Assembly (NCBI GenBank): GCA_034687125.1
Contig: JAQGBZ010000063.1
Span: 1 to 64,000, forward strand
Direction of reading: 5' to 3'
Length of the DNA: 64,000 bases
From: Neelides folsomi
Taxonomy: Eukaryota; Arthropoda; Collembola; Neelipleona; Neelidae
Shown: positions 37,001 to 50,501 of the stretch, piece by piece
Numbering within the stretch: the first letter of the stretch is position 1
Layout: each line of letters begins with the position of its first letter
The notes under the pieces: model-generated
What the model was told of the DNA's origin: nothing
What the model saw: only the letters and a program-made list of their open reading frames with translations
Databases searched by the model: none
Made by a program: the position numbers and the translations under genes

Positions 37001-37189
37001 GAAGTGAACAAATGACAATATTTTTTACCGTCAAATAAAATAATGAATGTAAGTATAAATTGTATCCCATGGGCAGGAAGTTCCCACAATTTGGTCCTTC
37101 TATTTTCATATGACAATTTATTCACAATGCTAACAATGGGAGAGATGAGAGATAAAAGGCGTTTCGTGAAAAACCTCAAACTTTCAACT
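34055..37189. other. Convergent intergenic region, AT-rich island
   Basis: Lies between the 3' ends of the orphan gene (plus) and legumain (minus). About 34.3-36.4 kb is strongly AT-rich like the left half of the window, then composition returns to the GC-richer type. No coding exon supported. Confidence 0.45.
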
Positions 37190-37195
37190 TTTATT
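37190..37195 (-). terminator. Poly(A) signal of legumain
   Basis: AATAAA on the minus strand about 110 nt downstream of the legumain stop codon. Confidence 0.45.
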
Positions 37196-37306
37196 TATGC
37201 GTGTATGTAAAGTAGAAGAAGTTGGGAAAAGCAATAAGTTAAAAGTTCACGGAGCGATGTCGTCCTTTAATAATCGTAAGTTTCCACCGATGTTCTTCTC
37301 CACCTC

Positions 37307-40300
37307 CTAGACGATTCCGGTTAACTCAGGAGTGTGACAGGTGTTGGCCATGGCTTCAATAATCGTTTCCGCCTCCCATCCTCGTTCGCAAAAATTCACG
37401 AGGACATAGAGCTTTCGGGTCACATAGGAGTTCTGAAAATGAATTGTTCGGGTAGCGGAGGAAGGAGAGAGGAGTGATGATATGGAAAGGAACCATCACA
37501 TCACTCTTCTCCTCACTCCGCTCCCGCATATTATTATTCCAAGAAACCTCCTGCTGAGAGGAACATCAGAACTGAATTTTCTCACCCCATTCCTTCTCCA
37601 AGTGAAGAGTGGTGGTCCTCGGATTACTTTGTCTTTGACTCTCAGACACACACGTGTCTATTACTTTCCCAACACCCGGTATCACCTCACTTGGCCAACC
37701 ACAGGAGAAGAAATGAAAAGTTTTTCTCCTTAATAAATCCCCCGAAATGAAGTTCCTCTTTAAACTCCCACCTTTCCTCTTCCCCCAACTTTCCCAAGAT
37801 GAGGGGTTATACGGGAAGTGTAAAATCTTAATGAACCTTTTGCCCTTCCTCAACAGCCATTAAGAAGAAGACTGAAGTGTCTCATAATAATTGAATACCG
37901 TCGTATCTCTCTCCGGCCATTGATTACCTTTGCGATGCTGAAACAGTTTTTGGAGAAGAACTTTGCAGTCCGTTCATAGCAATGGTAGTTTTTCAACTCT
38001 TGGCGAAACCGGAGGATCTTACTCTGCTCACCAACGTCGCCTCCAACGACCTCCGAAATGATGTCCATCACCGTCTTCGAAACGAGTTTCCGCATCTTGG
38101 GTGATAAAACGGAGGATGAAATCATTTTATTCTCTTTACTATACATAAGTATACTCAGAGCAGATCTACGGGTCTCTCCGTCAGGGAAGAAGAGAATGTT
38201 GTAATCCTTAATAAGACTCATTAGGAATTATCAGAAGATGGGAGCTTCGGGGCTTTGCATCCGGCTTAATGATCTCTCATTAGCATTTATACCATCCTTT
38301 CTCACATTCTCTTCCTCCCAGGTTCGACCCCTTCTGCTCAAGTTCAGGCAAAGTCCCATATTTGTAAACAAAGAACCTCGGTCTCTCATTACGAATCATT
38401 ACAGGCCCAGAATGAAGTGGATCAGAAGGGAATGAGGGATTGTGGGTTTTTAATGAGAGAGACTACCCATATAAGATAGATTAGAGCACATTGAACTGAG
38501 AGCAGCCAACTCCTCATTTGAGTCTTTTACCTGGGCTGTAAAACAGAGGGGGAATTGCTCACAATGAGGAAATCAAATTACCTTGTGAAGCCGCATTAAA
38601 TCCCTCTTCATCTTCATTTTCTCTTCATGGCTTGAAGCCCTCAATAATTTTTTCTCTAAAATTATTCGCGGTACGTCGACTGTCTCGGCTGGGTCCATCT
38701 GTAAATTAAACAAATAAAGAGGCCATTAGAACAACTCTCCTCGTAATTTGCATCAAAGAAATAATTACAGCTGTAAATATAAATTCTTGTTGAAAGTCTG
38801 GAAATTCCTTTGCCACACTTATACCAAGGCTGCCTGTGGTTTACTATCTAAATCTAGATTCCTCCAGGGAGCAAGGGCTAAGAATTGTATTAAAATTCCA
38901 TGCAGATGAACTCATTAAAGTCAGCCCTTTCCAGGATTATTTCCGGCTTTTATCATCCACTGACTGAGTGAGCACAAAGGGAATGCCGACCTTAAGTCTT
39001 CATATTTCCCTCGTAAATTAACATTGCAATGTTGAGTAAACATGAATTCACAAGGAAAATTGTATCATAAATTCACTAAAACTTTTTGTTTTTCTTTTAC
39101 TCGCCTCTTCTGCAAATTATTTAAAAGAGCCATTTTGTAAGTGTAAAGGAAATCGATTGAGAGAAAATGAAATTCAAAAAAGTTTTCAGTGCAAAAGAGG
39201 GGAAGGGATCTTTTAAAGGATGGAATATATAATTGTTAGTTAGAATCATCGGACGTGAAGCATGAAATGAATCTAAGGCATTTTGCCGGTAGAATTCATT
39301 GCCTATGTGGTTTAGTAGGTGAATGAGAAATATCCTGAAGAAAAAGACATTTCATTCTCCGCCTACTCCTCTTTTGCCCTGTGGTGAGTTAATGCATTTT
39401 ATTATCATTCTTTGTCTCTCAAGGATTACAATTCGATTTGTTAAGGAGAGATTATACGCCCTACTTGGGTATTTACAAAAAGAGATTCAATATTATTCAA
39501 AGGAGGATCAAAACGCATTGCATCATTCCTTTACCTCAATTTTCTCATGGTATAATCGGGTGGTTGAGTAGCCAAGGAATTGTGAGGCTGCGAGATTCCG
39601 AAGTCGCATGTCGCCAAATTCTTGAACGTGACTCGTATTCGTCTCGTTTCTCACGATCAGGAATTGATTCTGGAGAGTTTCATTTTCCAAATCCACCTTC
39701 GGGTCAGAATCAAAATGAGAGATTGGCCAAGGAGATGTTTGAGATGAGGAGGGAATGATAGGAGGGACAATCAGGGTAAGTGCCAAATTGAGTCACTCGC
39801 GGATTTATGGCACTTTCTTTTGCAAAAACTGCACCTAGGCCGGAAGCTTTCTTCGACCGACCCTCAAATCCCCAAGTTTTCCCAATTTTGAAACTTTTAG
39901 TCCGAGGTTATAAAACCTGCTATCGTAAAATCAGCTTAGAAATTCAGTGACTTTGCACAAAATTTTACTAAAGGATGTAAAATAGGAAATGGGGAATTTT
40001 AGGGCTTGGTTCATAACAATGTACAAGGACAATTGTGGAAGAGCTTTCTTTGGGTTCAAATGACCGCTGAACCTTAACCTACTTTCGGAAGCCGTCCGTC
40101 CTCGGAAACGGAAATTAAATTTTAGAATGTTCTTTTTCAAATAAGAAACTCTCCTTTATTGGGTCCGGAGGATCCGAATACATTTTGTTACAAGAACTAT
40201 ACTATTACGGTCACCACCCCCTTGGAATCCCATCGAATTTGTCATAAAAGTTTTATCGGTTCATTTGGGAATTATATTTGAGGATAACTCTCCTTAGAGC

Positions 40301-43300
40301 TCCAAATCAGCAAAAAGAAATCGAAAAGTGCCAGATTGATTCGAAGAAGTGGAATGGAGGAGATTGGGAAGGATGAGAGCAAGAGGAGAAAAAGAACCTG
40401 ATCAGCATTCTCTAGCCACTTGACGCTATAGACATCCCCCAGATATGTTCCCCTCTTGTCGTCGAAGTAGCAAGCGTACGAGGATTCTTTAGAATTCGCA
40501 GCCGTTGTCGCAAAAACTAAAAAGACGTTATTCTTCATTTAACATACATCATTATTTTCCCATTTGCCCTTATACTACGATTTACGCATAGTTCGATTAC
40601 TAAAGCAGAATGGGATATAAGAAAGAATCAAAGAAGTTGAGTTACAAGTCCAAGCTCAGCGACATGATATGGGAAAGGAATTAATGAAAAATTCCGAATG
40701 GACAAGGTACTTAAGGCATTTAAATGGAATTCCAAGAAGAAAATCAAACACAAAGGGGAAGTTGAGGAATAAGGAATTGGGGAAGAAATGGAGAGAAAGT
40801 ATATAAGAAAGGATGAAAAGCGGACAAGGAAACTGACTCGACAGAATGGCAATGATAATTTAAGCAAATAAGTTTTTTGGCAAATATGTCGAAAAGAAAT
40901 TCCTCTCTTCCACCTGGACCCTTCAAAGGAAACTCTGGAATTTTCAAACTTTGGAGTCAATATGAAAATGATTACTGTTCAAATTGGACGGCAGCAAGTT
41001 TTTGAACATTGATCCTGATTCGCATGCCTAAATTGGTACACATTGTTAAGTTCCAAGAGAGCCGATGGAAATCGGAGAATGGATTGAGTTGAAAGTTGAT
41101 AAATAATGTTTACCTCTAGGTAGAAGAGAAGCTGAAAATAGAGAAATTTCCAGAGATTAGTAATAGATTGAAGGGGGAGGGAATCGTCTCATTAAAAGTC
41201 AATAGTTTCCTCTCAACCTTTCCCTAGGCGCCCTTTCTACGCGTTCGCACTCTCGCAAAACAAAGATCGCCCGAACTTGTGAACTCAACTTGTCATTTCT
41301 CTCTCTCTCCTTATTATTAACTCCCAGCACAATATTATGAAGTTGAACAATGTAGTGTGCTCGTGTTTAGAATAATCAAATACTAATTGTATAAGTAGCT
41401 CATTGATTCAAAGTTAGTTAGGGCCAACTCTAATTTACAAACTCTTTATACCATAATATATCCTATATAAGAATATTTCCTAAATTCTACATGTCTCTTC
41501 CAACATCGTCTTTTATTTAATTCTACATTTTTCTGTGTTCACATTATTATCTATTTATACCATGTTATGGTAAATATCTACCTGTAGTAGTATGTAAATA
41601 TTTAATAAATACGTAGTTACAGAATTTATGTGATATGTATATTTAAAATATGTTGACACACAATATCTGTCTATCTCTTCATATATCTGAATGTATCCAT
41701 ATTATCGCTATATGCATGCTAAACATCAAAGATATAAGGCAATACACTAAATTAATTTAAAGGCACGCTACTGTTATAATTCTTACTTTCTCCAAAATGA
41801 TTCAAATACTACAATACGTATGTTACCTTATACTCAAAAGTTTCATATTGGGTTACGGCGTACAACGAAAATGGAAATTTAATTGAAAAAGTTTACATCA
41901 AAATTGTTACAAAATTACTAAATAACCTACCTATTTGAACAAATGCGTAAGAACAAAGTTAATTAACTATCCATAAAATGTACAACTGACGATAAGTTTA
42001 CATCTACTCGTAACAGATATATTCATATAATATTTCATTTTCTATTTCTCCAATGAAAATCTTTTTTAAAACAATATTAATAAGTTTCGAGACATTATCA
42101 ATATCAGATACAACTTCAAAATGATCACATCCTTATTATTACATTCTAAACTAGTATTAAAAATATTAAGGAATACCTACAAAATAACAATAATACAAAT
42201 TACGCTTCATTTCAAAGAATGAGAGAGGAAATTAAATTGTAATCTTCTTATTCCAACTGATCTTTTATGCTCACTGATGCGATAAGAGGATGAGGTGAGT
42301 GATCTTACTTTTCCAAACCTCTTCTTAGCGACCATCTTGAGCAGAGTTTTCTCCAACTCTTTTGCGTGGAGCTCATCGGAAGGAAAGGCGACCAGGCCGG
42401 GTGCTCCGTGGTCCACAAAGTTGATAAAAACGTGATCATTCGGTCCACTTGGCAAGCCAAAGAAAAGTTCACTTGGTATATAAAGGGAAGAAGAGACAGG
42501 AGGGTGGGAAGTAAATGGTTGGAAGGAATACAGAGTACATTTATCAATCTCTTCTTCTCTGCCTATGTGTATGAAGGAGGGGAGAGGAGCCTTTAATCAA
42601 GTATTCCATTACCCGCACCCTTCTCACACTTTCCTCCCACTAGAAACTTTCCCAAGTTTCGTCTCTCCCACTAACTGTTTCTTTTTCTCCCCTCTCATTG
42701 TCTTTTCATGTTCAAAATACCTGTTCAAAACTTTCCCAGTTCCAACTCCCCTCAGACTCTCGGCGTCTCCGAGAAGGATGCTCATGAAATTCTTAGGGTT
42801 GACATCCTTAAAGAAAAAAATTCATATAATCATAGACCACATTTCTCCCTTGCCTCATATTACGCTTCCTTTTATCTGTCATTTCCGCGTCTGCCTTCAA
42901 CACCAATTCAACACCGAAGGGCCAGGCGATTACATAAAATAAAACGTTGGCCATTGAAGAATACCGTATATAATTCTTCCTTATCGCCCGACCTTATTTC
43001 TAATGGAAAAGTTGACTTTTCACTTCATTTCCTTTCTTTTATATGGGAGAGAGGAACGTGTGTCAGGTGAATGAGAGATAATCGGAAATATACGTTAGGT
43101 TCTCGAATGAATAATATGCCAATAAAAAGGAACGGAAATATTGATAAAGTGTTGAGTAAGAGGAACCCATAGGTTTTCAATTCTCGGGAGAATTGTCAGT
43201 TCTTCACCGCTTCGAATGGCGGGTAAAGCGGATGAATCCGAGTATCGATCAATTCTTGTGTAAAAGATAAAGTTGTTTCTTCTCCCTTCTCAGAATTGAT

Positions 43301-45822
43301 GTGATAAGTGTGGAGTGTAATAATAATAAATCCACTTGCCTCTCCTTTATAGTCAATGAGAACTCCAGCGTAGACGTTGGTCCCATTCGGCCGATTGATT
43401 AAAACTCCCGGAGTTGGATTCCTGAAATAAAAGGATGGGGAAATTTGAAGACACTTCGCCACACGGGAATTAAATGAATATACGGGATTGAATCGGTTGG
43501 TGAGGTTTAACGATTAGCCATGTGAAATCCGCTTTCCTCTTCCCCTATGCTTCCCAAAGCTTTATGGACCACTTAGGGAAATGGAAGATTCCCCCCATAG
43601 GAAGATCCAAATTAGCTTTAAAGAATAAAATTAAATGAGAGCTCTCCGTCTTATTGGAAATCAATGAGGTTATTTAATTCACGAGACAATTTCCCCTCTT
43701 TTTGGGACTTCTTCAGACTGATTGTCTCATTCGAGGTTTTTTAAGGTTCATCTCAGGTCGGTGATTCTGATTATATTTCCGATATTAGACATACTACACC
43801 CATACTCTTACATAGTCAAAATTCTAAAACTTTTGCCCTATAGGTCGCTATTTAATTATTTAAACATTTCTAGAGATAGTGATATAACATGGCCTCATTT
43901 ATTTCAGTCGACATTGAATGAGGACCCTGATTGAAATTGGCAGTTGACAAGAGCGAACATACGCTCCATCGCTTTGCCATCGAGAGTGAATGGACATTCG
44001 ACCAAAGCGAGGATCAATAACTATTTAGAGATCCTCCATCCATTACGAAATCTATTAAAGAATGAGATGCGCACAGAATAGAGAAATGACATCATGACAG
44101 ATGACAGGGTAATATGGCTTTGGTGTCCGGATTCTGAAGAATTAGGTGGATAGGTGAGACGAGAGAAAATTCATATGATTCGACTGTGGAAACCACCGAA
44201 GACCCGCGGATTTCACATGGGGGAGTAAGAGGCTTAAAGGAAGCTTACTCTTCGTCTCGAGCAACGTCGTCATACATCATAACGACAATATTTTCTGCTT
44301 CCAAACCATTTCGTCTCAATAGTTGGTATGCGTGACAGACGTCCGCCTGGGAAAATAGAATAAAGGTCAGTCGATTCAATAAATAATTTTACTTTCATTG
44401 TTCTAATGCTCTCTTCAATTGGGCTACTTTTTCTTCCCCAATGTTTTCCATTATCTTCTAAATGGTCAATCGGTCATTCTTAGTATGAGAGTTATCTTGG
44501 TAAGTATGAAGCATTTCTTTTAATTAAAAAATATTGATTTACTCTCCGTATATAAAAGATAACAAATAATACTTTAATATGTTTCCTTATATGAAAAGAA
44601 AATGTTATGAAAGATTAAAATATAAATAGCAGTAACGGATCGATAATCACGTTTTATTTATAAGTGCAATACTTCTAATAATAAACATTCTTGTTAGAAG
44701 TATCTGTATTTCATTAATTATGGAATTATTTACTTATTACTTGAGACTTGAAAGAGATTGGGAGAGATACTAAAATAATTCCACTAAAATATCGTAATAC
44801 CTTATAATTACTAATACCTATAAGCAATATATATTTAATAACATATAATAACAAACATTCTGTTCAAGATACAAAGTTGGGATCTGTACTTACTTTCAGT
44901 GATTTATCATATTCTTAATTAGGAATCATTCTTGTGTTTTTATGAAAAAACTATAGACACTTCTATGGGTGCTAGAATTAAAAGACCATTGAAATCAATA
45001 AATTTTGAAAACATTCTGCCTATAAAGAGATTGTTATTGAAATTAGTTCCCTATACATATTAGTATTTACTATTGCTGCATTGGTACATAAGTTTTATAA
45101 TTGCAAGCAGCGAATAAATATTACATGAATGACATAAGTATTTCTAAATTGCTACTAATTTGAAGTATCATTCCAATTTATTACTCACTGCACAAGTGTT
45201 CATAGACAGAAAGTGTTGTTTCAACATAAGTAGAAGAATCAATAAAACGCAATGGTTCAGTGAATCATCATTATCATTAGAATCATCAGATATGATTTAA
45301 ATTGATATAAATGCTCGCCATCATTATAATCTGTGCTTAGGAGTATTTATTCTCATTTGAAGCTGACTCAACATCTCTTTTCATTTGAAGTGAGTAATAA
45401 TCTGTCAAAATGAATGGGATTTAAATTAGCCACAGAGCCGAAATTCTGTTTTTTATCCAACTTCTGCAACATTACAACAAGGAATAGGAAATTATTCAGA
45501 TGAAGGGTCCTCTATGATAACAATTTATTCTGTTACAATTATTCATGGAACCAGAGTTTGTTGCCCCTCCTTTAATTGTCCGAACACAGCATGAAATTCT
45601 TAATTAGACTTAAAATTTGGGAAATTCACAACGAACCTGATGTCGGTAATTGTAGTATCCATTAGAGCCGGCGACAAGGACGGCCCAGAGCTTAGGCGTG
45701 GGACGATCTCCCTCAAAAGCCTCGGAACCCGATGTGAAGTCATCAATTACTGTATAAATTTTTTTCTCCACCCCTCCGATCCTGGAGATGAAGAAAAAGC
45801 AGAGGAGCAAGTGGAGAATCAT
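37307..45822 (-). CDS. LGMN: Legumain (asparaginyl endopeptidase, C13), twelve exons, 450 aa
   Basis: Exons: 45822-45637, 44346-44249, 43421-43340, 42806-42721, 42447-42309, 41131-41114, 41027-40976, 40516-40398, 39696-39535, 38698-38582, 38095-37928, 37432-37307. Signal peptide [12 protein letters not shown], then [17 protein letters not shown] and NIVVMMYDD. Catalytic His164 is in VDHG and Cys205 in EACESGSM; their spacing of 41 equals that of human His148 and Cys189. [18 protein letters not shown] and NTSHVQEFG follow, then the C-terminal prodomain with the YVLVNFCE helix. It cleaves after Asn in lysosomes or the gut after pH-driven autoactivation. Exon 6 is only 18 nt (LLFYLE), and intron 3 uses a GC-AG pair (GAG|GCAAGT); both are needed to keep the conserved protein intact. 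Intact and probably functional. Confidence 0.93.
41132..42308. other. Legumain intron 5 with AT-rich island
   Basis: About 41.3-42.2 kb is strongly AT-rich and flanked by GC-richer DNA. No exon recognised apart from the 18-nt legumain exon at its edge. Confidence 0.4.
44347..45636. other. Legumain intron 1 with AT-rich island
   Basis: About 44.5-45.4 kb is AT-rich; no exon or repeat recognised. Confidence 0.4.
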
Positions 45823-48800
45823 TGCAAATCACAGGTGAAGCACCTAATGGTCTCCACTCCAATTTAAAGACTCCGTCAAAAGTCCAACGCCTGATAGGTG
45901 AGATAATGATCAGAATGGAAATAATGATTATATTGTTCGCCGACCGATTGCTTTCGTTCCTTTATAGATATTTGGATGCAAACTTGGTCTTGAGATTCGT
46001 CCCCTTATCTCAAGTGCCTCTCAATAATGAAATAAAACAGGAGTGGAGGAGATTCCACACTGCCATTAAAAACATTACCTCGAATATCTGCCCTTAATGT
46101 TGAGAGGAAAAAGACAGTGAAAAAACCGGTTGACTTTGGTTAATCTGCACACCACTTATTCAATTCACTGAATTCACTGAGGGAGTGAGAGAATTTTAAA
46201 CGAACTATAAGTTAAATGCAAAATCAAGTGTACGAGAGTTCGTATATAAAACTTTGACGAACGTAAATAACAAAATAAAAACTAAAGTTTAAAGAGGGCA
46301 ACTTCAGATCGTTCAGAGGAAGTGCGCTTTAAACGTCTTCACTTAAAAACGTAGGATACTCAAATGAACAAGTTGAAAAGATCACACATGGACGCAAGTA
46401 GTAATATCTATTAGTAGCTGAATATGATTAAGCCTCATCTTATCCCTTTTATTTTCACTTCTATAGTGGTTATGGAATAACTCAGAACATTTTATACTCC
46501 ATAACATGAGCATATGATTGTGTGTATTGTGGACTATTTCTGATGTTCTATTCCTTGTACCATATGTGGCGTCTTTCTATGCCATGACAGTATATTATAT
46601 TTATTTATTTACCTCCTCTATTTGTACTTCACTTGCTCATGTTGGGCAGATAACAATGTCATTTATCTTCAACTAACTCTTCGTCATCATCAAGCAGCAA
46701 AATTTTATTGGCTTCACCATATGAGCGGCAGTTCCATTAAAAATAATGTCTGAGTTCAATGCTAAAGGTAAAGCATCGTCGTTTCTTAAAACTAGTTATT
46801 GTCCTCTCTCATACCTCTACCTCCCTTTGACCAACGTTTCCTGGCTCCCTATTGTCCCATTTTTTACGATTTTCAATTCACCTCTTGGGCTGAGGTTGGT
46901 AAATTTATTTAATGATTTTAATGATGACTCCTTTTATGCATGAACCATTTCAGTAGTTGAAGGCAATATTAACATTTACATTCTCATTTCGCATTCCGCG
47001 TTTCTATTATTGCTCTTTCTATTTATTAATATTGCATTCACAACATGTATATGACTTCGTTAGTTCGCATTGAGCTCAAAGGTTGTGTGCTGACTCAATC
47101 ATTTATTTAATAAATATACAAAAATAACACTATTAGGCTATACGCGCTATTTAATATACTTGTACATGTATTAGTATGGTACAAACACTTGCTTTGAATT
47201 TATGTAATCCCGAGTATGAACCTCATTCAATATTTAAATTATTTATAGGATGTCAAATAACCACATTTATTAAATTAATATCTAGTTATTTCGCCCACTC
47301 TTTCCAGGTCATTCCACACGGCCCAAAAAAGAAACTTTTGAGTCATTTGTCAAATTATTTGCGCTACCTTGAGAAATCGAATTACTCTTTGATTAACTTT
47401 AAATTGAGAGAAAGTAAGAAATATTGCTCTGACTCTTTGGTTCTTTGGTTCAGAGCTAATTGGGAAAATTGGATTGCTGGAGTTGATTCATATAATTCTT
47501 AATATGACAAATTGGAAGCTGAAGGAAAGAATGCAACGAAGATTGTAATTACCTTCCACTCCTCCATTATTTATCTCGTTGCGGAAAGAGGGAATAAAGG
47601 TTTTAGTTATAGTAAATGAACGTGATTTATTAACCAGTTTCATTGAGGATCCTGAATAAATGAGTTCTTCAACACTCGGTCGTTGGTGCGGTGAAGAAGC
47701 AAAGTTTGTAATATGGAAAAGATAAACTCCATGCCATCAGCCATTTACTCCAAATGAGTTAAAAGTGGTGGGAAAACGGTACCTAAAAGTGCCGTGAAGA
47801 ATAACATGACAATCTTGATGTATTACAGGACCAAGAGCCCTTCTATCTCACTCTTTGGAAGTAAAGCTAAGAGGATAATCCGGATTTCTCAATCTCCAAT
47901 CTGCCCAACCACACTGTCTCGACTCCCAACGAGCCATCATTTAAACAACGGCTGTTAAATCAATGCAAATACACAAAACCCATTGTCTTTCCTTCTATAA
48001 TTCACCTTATTACAAGCGACCTGTCTCATAGCCTCGAGAATGAGGAATTGAACCTCTGGTTTAAAACATAGAAACACTAATAGGCACAAGTCGATGAGGT
48101 GAAGCCCAAAAACTTTAATTCAGAGTTCATGCAGAAAGCTGAGTTTAACAGCTTTCGTTTTTCTCAACTCCTTTTATTACCCGTAAATTAGCATTGCTTT
48201 CATAAAACGGAGAACACATGGATCCCATTATCCATATTGTTCCCTCTCCTCTTTTACTAGTAGTGTTACATCAACGCTCGCCACGGTTCGAATGAGAAAA
48301 ATGAGAAAGAATCCGGTTGGAGACGGCATGCAATGACCCTTTGCTCTGATAAAAACACCACTTATCACTTTCGTTCATTTGGGAAAAGGTCCACGTGAGT
48401 TCAAAATCTTGGATGTGATGAGGGCTCTGAGCTGTAAATACTTATCCGTTTTAAATGCTTACATATCTGTAGTTATTCCAAACATAAATGTGAGAGAGAA
48501 AGGCGTAAATTATTCTGTCATGGCCGCCCCGCACACTCCGTTAATTGAAAGTCCACAATGAAGGCTGAGATATAAAAGGACTCATTTCCCGCAGCCTCTT
48601 TTATTGGTAAGGAGTAATTAATCTTAAATAATTGATGGGGGATCCCATCAAATCACCAATAGGAGATGATCATCATTTCTCTATTGATGAAAAAACGCCT
48701 CTGCTGATGACCTTAATTACTCCAAGCCTTGAAGGTGAACGATTGAGATTCTTTCAAGAATAACTCATTCATCTGATTTCAATTCAATGCCTAATATAAT

Positions 48801-50501
48801 TTTCCTGAGATTCCTCACATGTGTTCGATCTCTCTTCTCAAAATCATTTTAATTATATGGGCGATCCAATTGAAGTAACATATAATATAATGTAAGACTG
48901 AATCAGTATTTTATCAGCAGGGCTTGTCACAATTTTTTAAATGGTTATTCATATATGAAATAAATGGTAGCTCGAAGTCATTAATTAATGTTGGTTGAGA
49001 TGGATGGCTTTGGCGAATCTCAAACTTGAACCTGAAAAGAAAGAAAGGAGAAAAAACTCCTTACTTGCCAAAGCTGCCTGCAATTCAATATGCGATCGAA
49101 ATGGAATGAGGAAGACAATTTTTTGTTCAGTTTAATTGAATTTTATTTTTACTGGTGATTCATATCAAAAATGATTGTCAAAAAATTCACCAACAATAGA
49201 TAGTCAGGTTCATAACTCGCAACAAACAGACGCTCCTCAATTCATTATTTACTTAAAACAATACAGATTGTAATCATACTCCCAGATTGTTAAATAATCG
49301 TTAATCATCAATGAAAAGAATTCACTCACTGTCGGAAATGTTACAATATTACTATTTCATAACAAATGATTAAAATTGGTTAAAACATATTTTCCACTGT
49401 GTTATAAAATATGTATTTTAAATGCATTTATAGTATTTATAATTGGTATTTATAAAAAATTTCAAATCAAACAAAGATAAATATTAAATGTGAGATTGAC
49501 TAACAGAAAAAGTGAATGTGTTATCGATTAAATCCATAATGAACTTATATGTAGGTAAAAAACTTATTGTTGTCTCCTTCTCCATTCATTTTTCCTTTCT
49601 TGATAAAATTAATGATAAAATTGCAGATTGCTGGCATTTTGCATATAACTCTGTTTAATATTCTTATGTCTCAATTTTTGATTATCAATTGATGCAAAAC
49701 ATACAAAACCTTCCTAATAGGTTACTTTCACCCAACATTATTAAAATACGCTCGCGATGAATATTTACAATAAATTGTATTTGCATAAAATGTGATTACC
49801 TTACACTGCGTATGAAATAATTTCATAATTAATAACAAATTCAACAATATAACTGTACTTATTTTTTAAATTAGAAATCTTTAATTTACTTTTATAAAAC
49901 TTCAATGTAAGAATAATTCAATGTCACTTTATATACATATTACTCATTATCATTTCATTATAAAAAGGACGTGTTGCATTAACTTTACAAATTAGTAAAT
50001 CACTTTTGAATATAATATGTATACGGTATAGACCTTTTTTTCTTATTTTACACAAGAGCATATAAAAATTCCAATGACTCGAGGAAGTCATAATGTCTCC
50101 ATTACTCGTATAACTATTTAGTATTAAAATCTTACAACAATGAAACGTGATTGAAATATATGAGGTACTAGAAAACTATAACTGTTAACAAATCTGAATA
50201 AATATTAAAAGAGTGGAATACGAATGCGGTGAGAATAACAGTTTTAATACTAAATAACTTATCAGTTTAGTAGTTAATAATAATAGGATGATTGTTTAAA
50301 CATTACAATATCACATTTTTATGAATAACAGCGGCGAACAGAGCCTCTCATTGTCATCAGCGTAACGAAGTGTCCACGATTGTTCATGACAATAGTAATA
50401 CCTGAATGCTTTTAATTATTTAAATTGGTTTCACAGTCTGACGAAGAAGAAATATGTTTCAGATTGTCGGAAGACTAATTAGTCATTCTGTGATTGCGGG
50501 A
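45823..50501. other. Intergenic region between legumain start and NLR end
   Basis: 4.7 kb holding the legumain promoter and the NLR 3' UTR. A 108-codon plus-strand open frame at 47176-47502 has no signature or splice context. An AT-rich island lies at about 49.1-50.3 kb. No gene supported. Confidence 0.45.

Noticed and set aside
40628-40960. A His/Cys-containing frame (SVESVS) considered as the legumain catalytic exon
   Set aside because: The true catalytic exon (ACESGSM) lies at 40976-41027, with correct splice sites and phases.
47176-47502. 108-codon plus-strand open frame between legumain and the NLR
   Set aside because: No recognisable domain, AT-rich codons and no splice or promoter context.
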